Assembly (NCBI GenBank): GCA_945936135.1
Contig: CAMESG010000006.1
Span: forward strand, 52,971 to 116,970
Source: an uncultured Mollicutes bacterium
GTDB taxonomy: Bacteria > Bacillota_I > Bacilli_A > RFN20 > CAG-826
Direction: 5' to 3'
DNA length: 64,000 nucleotides
Part shown: one piece after another, positions 44,169 through 53,083 of the stretch
How positions within the stretch are numbered: the first letter of the stretch is position 1
How the letters are laid out: every line of letters starts with the position of its first letter
Made by a program: the position numbers and the translations under genes
Notes under the pieces: model-generated
Database searches by the model: none
Seen by the model: only the letters and a program-made list of their open reading frames with translations
Told to the model about the DNA's origin: nothing

Positions 44169-44210
44169 AGACGGAAGAATCATACCATGAGGGCTAGTCT
44201 TTGGACACGC

Positions 44211-44249
44211 AAAGAAAAAAGCAGGATGGCACAGACAAACCATCCTGCC
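44211..44249 (-). terminator. Terminator of the isomerase/kinase/epimerase/aldolase operon
   Basis: On the minus strand GCAGGATGG, ten-base loop, CCATCCTGC followed by TTTTTTC, about 20 bases after the aldolase stop. Confidence 0.9.
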
Positions 44250-44266
44250 CTAAACAGGAGCCTACC

Positions 44267-45118
44267 TTATTTGACGTAGCCTTTCGCGAAGTGGATCATC
44301 GCCTTCTTCGCATCGGCCTTCATGGCCTCTTTCGCGGCGAAGGCTACCTCGTGGTAGAAGGTTGGATTGGTTTCATCCAAGCACTTCTTCGCGGCGCGGA
44401 GGCCTTCGCGGGCCATGTAGGAATAATAATTGATTTTGGAAATTCCGCAATCAATCGCGTGATGATAATCTTCAGGGCTGACGCCGGATCCGCCGTGCAT
44501 GACCAAGGGAACGCTCGTCAACGAGGCGATCTTTTCGATGCGTTCGAAATCCAACTTCGGCTGGATCTTGTAGATGCCATGGGCCGTGCCAAAGCTTGCC
44601 GCCAAGGCATCAATCCCGGTTTCTTCGACGAACTTCTTCGCTAGATCCGGATCCGTGTACAAGGAAGAAGGATCGACTTTGTTCTCGCTTCCATCTTCGC
44701 GGCTTGGCAAAGCGCCAATTTCCGCTTCGATGGTGACGCCGCGGGCGTGGGCCATCTCGGCGGCTTTCTTCGTTAAGGCGAAGTTTTCTTCTAACGGCAA
44801 GAGGGAGCCATCGAACATCACCGAGGTGAAGCCAAGATCCATCGCCTTTTCGAGGTATTCAAGGTGCTCGCCATGATCCAAATGAACCACGACCGGAACC
44901 TTGGCCATCTGGGCCTTCAAGACCATGACAGGACCGATACTCGCAATCGGAGCAACGGTTTCATGGAGTTCGGCGTGCGAGATGATGACGGGGAGTTTCA
45001 ATTCTTCCGCCGTTTCGATCACCGCATCGAGGCATTCGAGATTCGGGGTATTGAAGGCCCCGATCGCAAGGTGATGCTCCCTCGCGAATTTCATCGCATC
45101 GTTTAAGTTGACTAGCAT
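44267..45118 (-). CDS. Class II (FbaA/GatY-type) ketose-bisphosphate aldolase
   Basis: The 283-residue zinc aldolase splits a ketose phosphate into dihydroxyacetone phosphate and an aldehyde. Motifs: HLDHGEHLEYLEKAMDLGFTSVMFDGS (zinc His and catalytic Asp), EAEIGALPSREDG, FGTAHGIYKIQPKLDF and MHGGSGVSPEDYHHAI. The sequence fits fructose-, tagatose- or related aldolases. It is the last gene of an operon with an isomerase, an FGGY kinase and a DUF4432 epimerase-like protein, so it likely cleaves the sugar phosphate made there. The exact substrate cannot be read from sequence. Confidence 0.88.
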   Translation of the reverse strand: MLVNLNDAMKFAREHHLAIGAFNTPNLECLDAVIETAEELKLPVIISHAELHETVAPIASIGPVMVLKAQMAKVPVVVHLDHGEHLEYLEKAMDLGFTSVMFDGSLLPLEENFALTKKAAEMAHARGVTIEAEIGALPSREDGSENKVDPSSLYTDPDLAKKFVEETGIDALAASFGTAHGIYKIQPKLDFERIEKIASLTSVPLVMHGGSGVSPEDYHHAIDCGISKINYYSYMAREGLRAAKKCLDETNPTFYHEVAFAAKEAMKADAKKAMIHFAKGYVK

Positions 45119-46026
45119 TTTGTTTCCTCCATCGTTTCAAACGATATTTTCAATTGATAGTTTTTGCTTTCGCCAGGTTGAAGCGTTTGATAGACCAACC
45201 GATCGTCGAGATAGCTCGTGCAGGGTTCTAATCCAACGACGTAATCGCCGCTTCGACGGCACTTCCACTCCACGAAATTCGGAAGGTTCGATTTGACGGT
45301 CGCCTTCTTGTTAAGAGAAGGAGACGTTAAGGAGATCGACCCATCTTTCGTCTTCAGGAAGTAGCAGGTTTCCTCGATGCTCGGAACGGGGGATTCCATC
45401 TCGTGACGTTTGTCAAACTCATGCTCAGCAAACGGGGTGCGCGCGATAGCTTCCGTTTCTTCGGTAAGGATCTTGCTATCCTCGTCGAGGAAGGGGTAAC
45501 CGAAGTTGCAATGATAGAGAAGAGCGTAAGGTTGCTCTTCGTATCCTTCGTTGACCAAGCGGTCTTGAAGCGTGAATTTGGCCTCGCCCGTCTTGAGGGT
45601 CAAGGTGCGGTAGACGATCACGCGATGACCGAACATCATCGAATCTTCGACCTTCGTTTCGAGGACGATCCCTTCTTCGTTTTGTTTCAAAGAGACGACT
45701 TCTGCGGGGATTGAATGGAATAAACCATGCAATTCGTGCCCTTCGACTCCGCCGATCGCGTCAAGCCCGCAGGTATAAACCATGCCGCCAGGGAAGCGAT
45801 GCAAGAAGTCTGGATCATAGGCGACAAGTCCATTCCGCGTTAAGAAAGAAACGTTTTTTCCTTCAAGCAAACATTGATGGATGTCCGCGGCTTTCGAAAG
45901 GTTGACGAGGAGTGTCAAGACGCCGTTATTCATCAAAACCATCTCTTGGCCATCGCCTTTCCCGCCCAACGCCTTGAAGCGGTAGCAGGTCGAGATTTGG
46001 TTTAGGTTTCCGATCTTCGGATTCAT
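45112..46026 (-). CDS. DUF4432/aldose 1-epimerase-like protein
   Basis: The 304-residue protein has the beta-sandwich pattern of galactose mutarotase-like proteins: GGMVYTCGLDAIGGVEGHELHGLFHSIPAEV with the family's HG-x-x-x-x-x-P segment, YALLYHCNFGYPFLDE and GLEPCTSYLD. DUF4432 proteins are thought to interconvert anomers or bind sugar. It overlaps the aldolase gene by seven bases and the kinase gene by four, so it belongs to the same pathway. Confidence 0.82.
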   Translation of the reverse strand: MNPKIGNLNQISTCYRFKALGGKGDGQEMVLMNNGVLTLLVNLSKAADIHQCLLEGKNVSFLTRNGLVAYDPDFLHRFPGGMVYTCGLDAIGGVEGHELHGLFHSIPAEVVSLKQNEEGIVLETKVEDSMMFGHRVIVYRTLTLKTGEAKFTLQDRLVNEGYEEQPYALLYHCNFGYPFLDEDSKILTEETEAIARTPFAEHEFDKRHEMESPVPSIEETCYFLKTKDGSISLTSPSLNKKATVKSNLPNFVEWKCRRSGDYVVGLEPCTSYLDDRLVYQTLQPGESKNYQLKISFETMEETKC

Positions 46027-47498
46027 TGTTCATCCTCCATCAAAGGGCGCACGGCCTTATACACACGAGCGTATCGACGATACATCTTGGCATAGGCTTC
46101 TCGCGCTTCCGGATTTGGTTTCACGATCTTCTTCACGTGCACGAAAGCGTCCATGGCTTCCTTGAGGGAAGGGTAACACCCTGAGGCAACGGAGACGAGC
46201 ATCGCCGAGCCACGGCAGCCTGCTTCTTCTCCGTCAAGAAGGTATAAGGGCAAGCCCGTGACGTCGGCTTTGATTTGATTCCAAACGGGGTTCTTTGATC
46301 CCCCGCCGCTTGCGATCAAACGCTCAACGGGGACACCGTGTTTGTTTAAAGCGTCGAGGTTCACCTTCAATTCGTAGGCAACGCCTTCTAAAACCGCGAG
46401 GTAGAAGTCTTCTCTCCTCGTGGATAGATCCATGCCCAAGCAACAGGCCTTGGATCCTAGATCCATGTAAGGGGTCGCGGCTCCCGCGAAGTGGGGGAGC
46501 CAAAGCATCCCGGTAGGACGGCCGTTATAATGGCTTGAAAGGCGTTCGTGGATCTTCGGATCCTTCCTTTCTTCTTCGGAACAGAAGGCTTTCAAAAACC
46601 AATCGGCGCACGCGCCTCCCGTATAGGAGAAGGCATAGGTCAAGTGGCCGATGTCGAAATACGGGACGAGGTTAAAGCAATCTTCGCTAAGGTTGGAGGA
46701 AGCCTCGCCATTGAAGCAAGGGATCAAGGATTCCACGGTCCCCGCGCCTTCCATCGCTTCGCCTTGGTTCACGACGCCAGATCCCAAGGCGCAGGCGAAT
46801 TGATCGTGCCCACAAGGGGAGAGGATGAAATCTTCTTTGCTTTCCGCGAGTTCCTTCTTCAGGCCGCGAATCGGGCTTCCAGAAGGAAGAATTGGAGGGA
46901 ACAGGCTTGGATCGATGCCAAGCGCGTCAAAGATCTCTTGGTCATAGCAATTTTTTTCCACGTTATAGCCAAGGGTTCTTGAGGCAAGCGAAGGATCGAT
47001 CCCGCGTTTCCCTGAGAGAAGATAGATCGCGTAATCTTCCATCAAGAACACTTTCTTGACCTTAGAGAAGGTTTCGGAATCGTGATTCTTGAGGTAAGCG
47101 AGTTTCGGAAGCGAATACATCGCGTGGGGCTTTAAGCCCGTCTTGCGTTCAATCGCCTTTTCTCCAAGCTTTGACGTTAAGAACTTCGCTTCTTCTTCTC
47201 CACGAGGATCGGTATATAAAAGGATGGGGAACAAAGGTTCGTCGTTCTCGTCCAAGCAGACAAACGACTCCCCAAAGGAAGTGACCCCGATCCCTAATAG
47301 GTCGGGGCACTCCTGCAATACGTCTTTGACAAGGGCGAGGACGCTTTCTTTGATCGCGAGAGGATCCATCTCGTGACCGCTAGAGCCGCGAGAAGAAGGA
47401 TAAGGGCGATAGAACTTATCGACCAATTCTCCGCTGGTCTTGAAAAGAACGATCTTTGCGCCCGTCGTGCCGATGTCGAGTCCAGCGACGTAGTTCAT
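46023..47498 (-). CDS. FGGY-family carbohydrate kinase
   Basis: The 491-residue kinase phosphorylates a ketose or polyol. It has the first ATP site VAGLDIGTTGAKIVLF, the substrate loop HEMDPLAI, and the second FGGY signature region VLEGVAYELKVNLDAL with IASGGGSKNPVWNQIKADVTGLPL. It is most like xylulokinase-type members, but the substrate is open. It overlaps its neighbours by one and four bases. Confidence 0.9.
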   Translation of the reverse strand: MNYVAGLDIGTTGAKIVLFKTSGELVDKFYRPYPSSRGSSGHEMDPLAIKESVLALVKDVLQECPDLLGIGVTSFGESFVCLDENDEPLFPILLYTDPRGEEEAKFLTSKLGEKAIERKTGLKPHAMYSLPKLAYLKNHDSETFSKVKKVFLMEDYAIYLLSGKRGIDPSLASRTLGYNVEKNCYDQEIFDALGIDPSLFPPILPSGSPIRGLKKELAESKEDFILSPCGHDQFACALGSGVVNQGEAMEGAGTVESLIPCFNGEASSNLSEDCFNLVPYFDIGHLTYAFSYTGGACADWFLKAFCSEEERKDPKIHERLSSHYNGRPTGMLWLPHFAGAATPYMDLGSKACCLGMDLSTRREDFYLAVLEGVAYELKVNLDALNKHGVPVERLIASGGGSKNPVWNQIKADVTGLPLYLLDGEEAGCRGSAMLVSVASGCYPSLKEAMDAFVHVKKIVKPNPEAREAYAKMYRRYARVYKAVRPLMEDEQ

Positions 47499-48886
47499 TA
47501 ATCGATGTCCACCCAGTCGTAATGGAGGTAGGTCGTGTAGGCTTCCTTGAGAATTTCCTTCATGTGGCCAACGCCGACGGCGGTGTGGTGTTTGAAGCCG
47601 CCACGGGCGAGGGTGATAAGCTTATCTTGGAGGTTCGGGATTTCCGCGACGCCCGCGCAGCCAAAGTAGGCTTTTTCGATCGGTTCGTCGGTCATCTTGC
47701 CTTCGGAAGCGTACATCACGATCTTTCCATCGATCGTCTGGCAGTTCGAGAAGGTCATATCGAACGCGGCGATGCGGCCTTCGTTGGTGCCCCATCCAGA
47801 GCCGGGATCCGTCTTATCAAACATCTTGTGGTAGGTGAGGGTACCCTTCTTCGCCATGAGTTTTTGGGCGACCGGTCCGCAGTGGAAGAGGATGACTTTG
47901 TTTTCATCGTCGCCGTAGTTGTTGTTCCAATCCAAGACCGTGGTCGAGGTTTCGGAAGCAAGGGCCATGGCGCGCATCGAGATCGCGCTGCAAAGGTCGA
48001 TTTCGCAAGAGGCGGGAATGCCGCGATCATTGAGTTCGGAGAGCAAGACGCAGGGGCAAACGCGGAGGATTTGCTCCATCTCGTTCCAGCAGCGGAGGGT
48101 GATGGCATCGAGGTTGTAATCGCGAATATATTCGTCGATGACGACGCTGATCTTGGCGAGGGTTTCCAACTTTTCAGAGGGGCACTTCGAGCAGTCCGTG
48201 TAACCGGAGAGCTTTTCCATCTTGGCTTTGACTTCATCGGTCAAGCCGAGGTTTTGAACCTTATAGACCAATTCGGAAAGGTCAAAGCTTTCGACCGTGA
48301 TACCGTATTTCTGCAAGGTAATCTCATCAAAACGCGTGGTTTTAAAGGCGGTGGTTCTCGCGCCGATCGCGCCGAGGTTGAAGCGCTTCATTCCATTTAC
48401 GACGCGGCAGATCGCGGCGAAGTCGCGAAGGTTCTCTTGGAACTTCTCAGAGGAAGGATGGACGACGTGGGGTTTCAAGACGGTGAACGGAAGTTTGGCT
48501 TGCGTGAAGACGTCCGTGACCGAGAATTTGCCACAGTAAGCATCGCGGCGATGGGCGAAGTCCATCTTGCCAATCTCGTCGGGGTAAGCTTGGATGAGGA
48601 TAGGGACGCCCGCGTCTTTCAAGGCTTCATAGGCGCCGTTTTCGTCGGCGAAGATCGGAAGGGAGAAGATAACGCCATCGTATTCGCCTTCGTGGGCTTT
48701 GAGGAAGTCATGATAGAGTTTTCCTTCTTGGCGAGTCTCAACGCCGCCATAGCGGGTGAGGCTTTCTTCCATCATCAAGACTTCGTGTCCCGCCTTCTTA
48801 ACGGCTTCGGCGACTTCTTTACGCGCATCGAGGATCAATTCCCCTGGCATAAAGCCGCGGTTGCAAAAGCATAATGCAAATTTCAT
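47498..48886 (-). CDS. L-fucose/L-arabinose isomerase-family protein
   Basis: The 462-residue protein belongs to the FucI/AraA-like isomerases: ALCFCNRGFMPGELI at the start, IFSLPIFADENGAYEAL, ITLRCWNEMEQ, ASCEIDLCSAISMRAMALAS, FHCGPVAQKLM and GHMKEILKEAY near the end. The Glu and Asp of the CEIDL segment and the late His are candidate metal ligands. It is shorter than FucI (about 590 residues) and closer to AraA-like members, some of which act on other sugars. It is first in its operon, with AAAGGAA before the ATG. A divergent or upstream AraC-type regulator follows at 48991. Confidence 0.87.
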   Translation of the reverse strand: MKFALCFCNRGFMPGELILDARKEVAEAVKKAGHEVLMMEESLTRYGGVETRQEGKLYHDFLKAHEGEYDGVIFSLPIFADENGAYEALKDAGVPILIQAYPDEIGKMDFAHRRDAYCGKFSVTDVFTQAKLPFTVLKPHVVHPSSEKFQENLRDFAAICRVVNGMKRFNLGAIGARTTAFKTTRFDEITLQKYGITVESFDLSELVYKVQNLGLTDEVKAKMEKLSGYTDCSKCPSEKLETLAKISVVIDEYIRDYNLDAITLRCWNEMEQILRVCPCVLLSELNDRGIPASCEIDLCSAISMRAMALASETSTTVLDWNNNYGDDENKVILFHCGPVAQKLMAKKGTLTYHKMFDKTDPGSGWGTNEGRIAAFDMTFSNCQTIDGKIVMYASEGKMTDEPIEKAYFGCAGVAEIPNLQDKLITLARGGFKHHTAVGVGHMKEILKEAYTTYLHYDWVDID

Positions 48887-48990
48887 AAATTGTTCCTTTC
48901 TTAAGGTGTTGCACCATTACTTTAGTAAAAGCGCGATTCCCAAGAAAGAAACCTATTTCCTACTTATGGACATCTATTAATATCTTTAAC

Positions 48991-49860
48991 TTAGTTGGAA
49001 GTTGAGTCGAGAAGGGTGGAGCTCTTGTTGGTTGGATCGAAGGCGCTTAAGTCGCGAATCTTGTTCCAGGCCGAAAGGCTATAACCCGCCGGGAGTTGAC
49101 TAGGAGGATAGCCGGTGACTTTCGAGAACTCGCGGTTAAAATGACGAATCGTGTTGAAGCCCGACAACGAGGCGATATCGCTCATTTTGGCTTCTTTCTT
49201 TTGGATGAGAGGAATCGCTTTTTCTACGCGGACGATGGAAAGATATTGAGAGAAAGTGATGCCCGCCTTCTTCTTGAAGTAGGATGAAAAATAAGGCGCA
49301 GCGAAACCCATGAATTCCACGGCGTCTTCAAAGGTAATCGATGCGTATTCCTTCTCGATTTTTTCCAGCAAAGAAAGATAATGCTCATCGTTCTTGCTCG
49401 TCTTCTCTTTGATGCGATATGGGTGTTTTCTAAGCGTTTCTGCGACGAAATCAACGACAATGGACGCACATCTTTCTTGATATAAAGGGTTCTTGTCCTT
49501 CTTCTCTTGGATGATTTGGTCAATGCAAGGAGCAAGGGAAGTCGCCTCTTTCAAAAGAGGGTTTTCCAAGCAATACGAAGAGCCTTCTTTTCCCAAAATC
49601 GAAGCATCGAAGATAAGGGTATCAAGGACCGCTCCTTTGGAACTTTTCACCCAATGGATCTGCTCGCTAGAAACGTAACAGGCATCGCCTTCTTGGAGGT
49701 AAACCACTTGATCGTCCACCGAGATCTCCGCTTCTCCTTCTTTGCAATAAAGGATCTCCGCGTCTTCATGCCAATGGGGCAGATTCAAAGGGGAGAGATA
49801 ACGTCCAAACCACACCTTGCTGTTTTCGTGATGACGACGGAATTCATACTTCGCAAGCAT
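48991..49860 (-). CDS. AraC-family transcriptional regulator
   Basis: The 289-residue protein has an N-terminal cupin (LPHWHEDAEILYCKEGEAEISVDD, residues about 27-95) for sugar binding and two C-terminal helix-turn-helix units (AVEFMGFAAPYFSSYFKKKAG and MSDIASLSGFNTIRHFNREFSKVTGYPPSQL). It lies 104 bases upstream of the isomerase-kinase-epimerase-aldolase operon on the same strand, and it is the likely activator of that operon. Upstream AAAGGA and a short AT-rich leader precede the ATG. Confidence 0.92.
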   Translation of the reverse strand: MLAKYEFRRHHENSKVWFGRYLSPLNLPHWHEDAEILYCKEGEAEISVDDQVVYLQEGDACYVSSEQIHWVKSSKGAVLDTLIFDASILGKEGSSYCLENPLLKEATSLAPCIDQIIQEKKDKNPLYQERCASIVVDFVAETLRKHPYRIKEKTSKNDEHYLSLLEKIEKEYASITFEDAVEFMGFAAPYFSSYFKKKAGITFSQYLSIVRVEKAIPLIQKKEAKMSDIASLSGFNTIRHFNREFSKVTGYPPSQLPAGYSLSAWNKIRDLSAFDPTNKSSTLLDSTSN

Positions 49861-49996
49861 GGTTCTATTATCCTTTCTCCTTTTTATCTCTACAAGGAAA
49901 ATGGACGATATCTAATATTTTGATCCATGGCCATATATTCCGATTCTTGCATTCTCTTCGCCGAGTGCTAGGCTAATTCCTTAAAGGAGGCATAAC

Positions 49997-50464
49997 ATGC
50001 CAGAAGAAACGAAAGAAGCCGTCGTCGTGGACGTTACCGAAGTCCCCGCCGCGGAAGAAGAAAAGAAAGAAGGAAAGTTCGGCAAATGGTGGAAGGGCGT
50101 TAAGAAGAACGTCTCCGACAGCATGCTCGAATCCAAGATCGAAGAAGTATGGGACGATAGCCACGAAAAGTTTGGCCTCACCCCGTATGATGGAGGTCTA
50201 TTTGGAACATCGACCGTGTTCGGAGCTATCGAAGGAAACACCCTAACGATCTTCGGAACCACCGAAGTCAAGAAAGGCTCTGTCGCGATCTCGGATAAGA
50301 ACAAGAAAGCCTACTATGTCTTAAGCGTCAACCCCACGAAGGTGAAGGTCGCCTGCGAAGGCATTGAATACGAACGCGATGGACAAATCGTTGAACTCGA
50401 TCCGAACGTCGAAGAAGTCAAAGTCATCAAAGCCGATGGCCGCTACTTCATCTACAAGGAATAA
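49997..50464 (+). CDS. Hypothetical acidic cytoplasmic protein
   Basis: The 155-residue protein has an acidic N-terminus (MPEETKEAVVVDVTEVPA), a basic-aromatic patch (KFGKWWKGVKKNVSDSM) and a C-terminal half of short beta strands (LTIFGTTEVKKGSVAI, YYVLSVNPTKVKVACEG). No signal peptide or membrane helix is seen and no family is recognised. AAAGGAGG lies seven bases before the ATG. A TTGCAT-16-TAGGCT promoter is possible upstream. It is monocistronic, between the AraC gene and a terminator shared with rhaA. Confidence 0.7.
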   Translation: MPEETKEAVVVDVTEVPAAEEEKKEGKFGKWWKGVKKNVSDSMLESKIEEVWDDSHEKFGLTPYDGGLFGTSTVFGAIEGNTLTIFGTTEVKKGSVAISDKNKKAYYVLSVNPTKVKVACEGIEYERDGQIVELDPNVEEVKVIKADGRYFIYKE

Positions 50465-50480
50465 CGCCCAAGCAACATGA

Positions 50481-50513
50481 AAGGAGCGCCGCGGCGCTCC
50501 TTTTCGCTGGTTT
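50481..50513. terminator. Bidirectional terminator between the hypothetical gene and rhaA
   Basis: AAAGGAGCGCC, loop GC, GGCGCTCCTTTT: a perfect stem with A and T runs, between converging genes. Confidence 0.9.
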
Positions 50514-50517
50514 TGGC

Positions 50518-51753
50518 TTATTTACGCTTGGCAAGGACGTCGCGTTCATAGGCTTCGACCTTTTCAAGCCAAGAGGCATCTTCTTCGACACCTTGCATGC
50601 GGCAGTACTCCCTCCAGATTTCGTTGTAGGGGAGATCACGGAACTCTTCTTGCAACGCAAGGAAGCGGGTGTGATCGTTCGAATCCTGAGCTTCCTTGAG
50701 CAAGTGCCACGGGGTGCAAAGAGCGCGGAGGACGGCCTTGAACATGTTGCGGGTGCCGATAACGAGGGCGGCCACGCGGTTCACCGAGGCATCGAAGAAG
50801 TCCAAGCCGACATAAGTGTTCTTGAGCATGTCGCAGCGGACGAGTTCATCCGCGACTTCCTGCAAATCGTCATTGAACTTGATGATGTGGTCGCTATCCC
50901 AACGGACGGGGCGAGAGACGTGCAACGCGACGCGTGGGGAATAGAGGCAAAGCGAAGAGATCTTGTCGGCGACGTTTTCGGTCGGGTGGAAGTGGCCGGT
51001 ATCCAAAAGCGGCAAGTAGTGATTGCGGATGCAGTAGGCCTGGTAGAACTCCGCGGAACCGGTCGTGTAGGATTCAACGCCGATGCCGAAGACCTTGGAT
51101 TCAAGCGATACATCGACCAAGGCGCGGCGGAAGCCGTCGGCGAAGATTTCATCGAGCGAATCCATCAAACGTTGACGGGGACCCATGCGATCGGCCGGGG
51201 TTTCTTTGAAGCCGTCGGGAATCCAGATGTTGCAAAGGGTCTTTTGTCCGGTTTCCCTGGCGAAGTATTCGCTGACCTTCAAGGAATTCTTGACGTGCTT
51301 GATCCAGTAATCGCGCACTTCTTTATCCGGGCTAGAAAGGGTAAGCCCTTCCTTGACCATCGGGTGAGCAAAGAGGGTCGGGTTGAAGTCGAGGCCATAA
51401 CCGCGATCTTTGGCGTATTTGACCCAGCCTTCGAATTGTTCGGGGCCAATTTCCGCGCGGTCGACGATCTTGTCGCCCACTTGATACATGGCGTGAAGAT
51501 TGATCTTCTTGTTGCCGGGGATGTGGGAGAGGGCCTCGTCGAGGTCGGCTTTCATCTCCTCGAAGTTGCGGGCTTTGCCGAAGTGGTTACCCGTGGCTTG
51601 GATGCCGCCGGAAAGATCGCCGGCGTGATCAAAGCCCGTGACATCGTCAAGCTGCCAGCAATGGATGGAGACGGTGAGGTCCTTCATTTGGCGGATGGCC
51701 CTGCGCGGGTCAACGCCATAAGAGAGAAAGGTGGATAAGACAGAAGGTTTCAT
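50518..51753 (-). CDS. rhaA: L-rhamnose isomerase
   Basis: RhaA converts L-rhamnose to L-rhamnulose. The 411-residue length is typical. Family blocks: VSIHCWQLDDVTGFD near residue 28, KINLHAMYQVG, GLDFNPTLFAHP, NIWIPDGFKETPADRMGPRQR, ESYTTGSAEFYQAYCI and LLDTGHFHPTENVADKIS with its metal-binding Asp and His. It is the last gene of rhaD-rhaB-rhaA, 27 bases after rhaB, with AAGGAG before the ATG. Confidence 0.97.
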   Translation of the reverse strand: MKPSVLSTFLSYGVDPRRAIRQMKDLTVSIHCWQLDDVTGFDHAGDLSGGIQATGNHFGKARNFEEMKADLDEALSHIPGNKKINLHAMYQVGDKIVDRAEIGPEQFEGWVKYAKDRGYGLDFNPTLFAHPMVKEGLTLSSPDKEVRDYWIKHVKNSLKVSEYFARETGQKTLCNIWIPDGFKETPADRMGPRQRLMDSLDEIFADGFRRALVDVSLESKVFGIGVESYTTGSAEFYQAYCIRNHYLPLLDTGHFHPTENVADKISSLCLYSPRVALHVSRPVRWDSDHIIKFNDDLQEVADELVRCDMLKNTYVGLDFFDASVNRVAALVIGTRNMFKAVLRALCTPWHLLKEAQDSNDHTRFLALQEEFRDLPYNEIWREYCRMQGVEEDASWLEKVEAYERDVLAKRK

Positions 51754-51780
51754 TCAGAGTTACTCCTTATTTATATTGAA

Positions 51781-53082
51781 TTACCTTAATTGTGATTTTA
51801 AGTTGCCTAAAGCCGTTGCTTCGACGGGTAAGGGCAAGACATTGATGTGGGCTTCTTTTTCCACGAGGTGGTTGAGCAAGCTGTTCTTCGCCCCGCCACC
51901 AACGATCGTAAGTTTATCGTAATGGCTTCCCGTGATATTTTCTAGTTCTTTCAAGGCATATCGATAACTTTTGGCCAAAGAACGGTGCACAGAAAGAGAA
52001 ATATCATCGTTCCTAAGATTGGAATATCCAAGCTCGGCAAGCTTCTCTCGGATCGCTTGTTCCATGTTATTCGGTGCCAAGAAACAGGCTTCGTTCACGT
52101 CGAAGGTGCCTTCGAAGGAACTTTGCTCTGCCATCTTGATCATCTCCGGGAAGCTCTTGTTCCATTCCTTCGAAAGGCATTGAAGGATCCAGGTGCCCAT
52201 GATGTTCTTTTGAAGACGGAAGTAATCCTTGCCGAATTCATTGGAATAGTTGGCTTCTCTGCCCTTTGGCCCCGTATAGGCTTCTTTGCGCTTGACGCCA
52301 AGAAGGCTCCAGGTGCCAGAAGAGATGTAGGCTTCATCTAGCGGCAAATCCAAGCCATCGATCGCCGAAGCGGTATCGTGGGTCGGGCAAAGCACGACAG
52401 GGATATTGCCTCCGACTTCCTTTTGGACCTCGGGGATGAAATCACCTACCAAGGTTCCTTGCTTTTGGACGTTTTCGAAGAGATGGATCGGGAGGCCAAG
52501 CGTGGAGAAGATCTCAACGCACGGCTTGCAATCGAGGACGCTATATAGCCCCGTGGTCCCAGCGTTCGTATGTTCCTTCACTTTCTTGCCCGTAAGCAAG
52601 TACATGAAGTATTCGGGGAGCATCAAGCAATCCGTGACGCCTTCTAGACGCCCTGCCATCTTGTCGGCATAGAGCTGATAGATGGTGTTGAATGATGCAA
52701 ATTGGATGCCCGTGAGCTCATAAAGACGATCAAAGGGAATCAAGCGATGGACTTCTTCTATCGCCTTCTCTGTTCTCGAATCGCGATAACAATAGGCGGG
52801 TTTTACGGGGTTATCACCTTGAAGTAACACGTAATCAACGCCCCAGGTATCAATGGACATGGAGGCAATGTTCGCGCATTTTTCTAATGCCTTCTTAATT
52901 CCGGTTTTGATTTCGCGGAACAAAGAATCGACATCCCAAACAAGATGTCCATCAACCTCTTTGAAGCCATTAGGAAAACGGTGGACTTCGGTGAGTTCGA
53001 CTTCGCCTTGCGCGTTATAGTTGCCCAAGATCGCTCGGCCCGAAGAGGCGCCGAGATCAATGGCCAAAACGGTTTTGCCCAT
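51781..53082 (-). CDS. rhaB: Rhamnulokinase
   Basis: RhaB phosphorylates L-rhamnulose at C1. The 433-residue FGGY kinase starts MGKTVLAIDLGASSGRAILG and has VDSLFREIKTGI, SMSIDTWGVDYVLL, CPTHDTASAIDGL, YISSGTWSLLGV and IVGGGAKNSLLNHL. DLGASSGR and WGVDY are characteristic of rhamnulokinases. One base separates its ATG from the rhaD stop. The frame is open 16 codons further upstream inside rhaD; I take the family start. Confidence 0.96.
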   Translation of the reverse strand: MGKTVLAIDLGASSGRAILGNYNAQGEVELTEVHRFPNGFKEVDGHLVWDVDSLFREIKTGIKKALEKCANIASMSIDTWGVDYVLLQGDNPVKPAYCYRDSRTEKAIEEVHRLIPFDRLYELTGIQFASFNTIYQLYADKMAGRLEGVTDCLMLPEYFMYLLTGKKVKEHTNAGTTGLYSVLDCKPCVEIFSTLGLPIHLFENVQKQGTLVGDFIPEVQKEVGGNIPVVLCPTHDTASAIDGLDLPLDEAYISSGTWSLLGVKRKEAYTGPKGREANYSNEFGKDYFRLQKNIMGTWILQCLSKEWNKSFPEMIKMAEQSSFEGTFDVNEACFLAPNNMEQAIREKLAELGYSNLRNDDISLSVHRSLAKSYRYALKELENITGSHYDKLTIVGGGAKNSLLNHLVEKEAHINVLPLPVEATALGNLKSQLR

Positions 53083-53083
53083 G

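Noticed and set aside
47456..48874. 472-residue open frame on the plus strand opposite the isomerase gene
   Set aside because: Shadow of a well-supported isomerase with family motifs; the antisense frame has none.
50593..51738. 381-residue open frame on the plus strand opposite rhaA
   Set aside because: Shadow of a full-length L-rhamnose isomerase.
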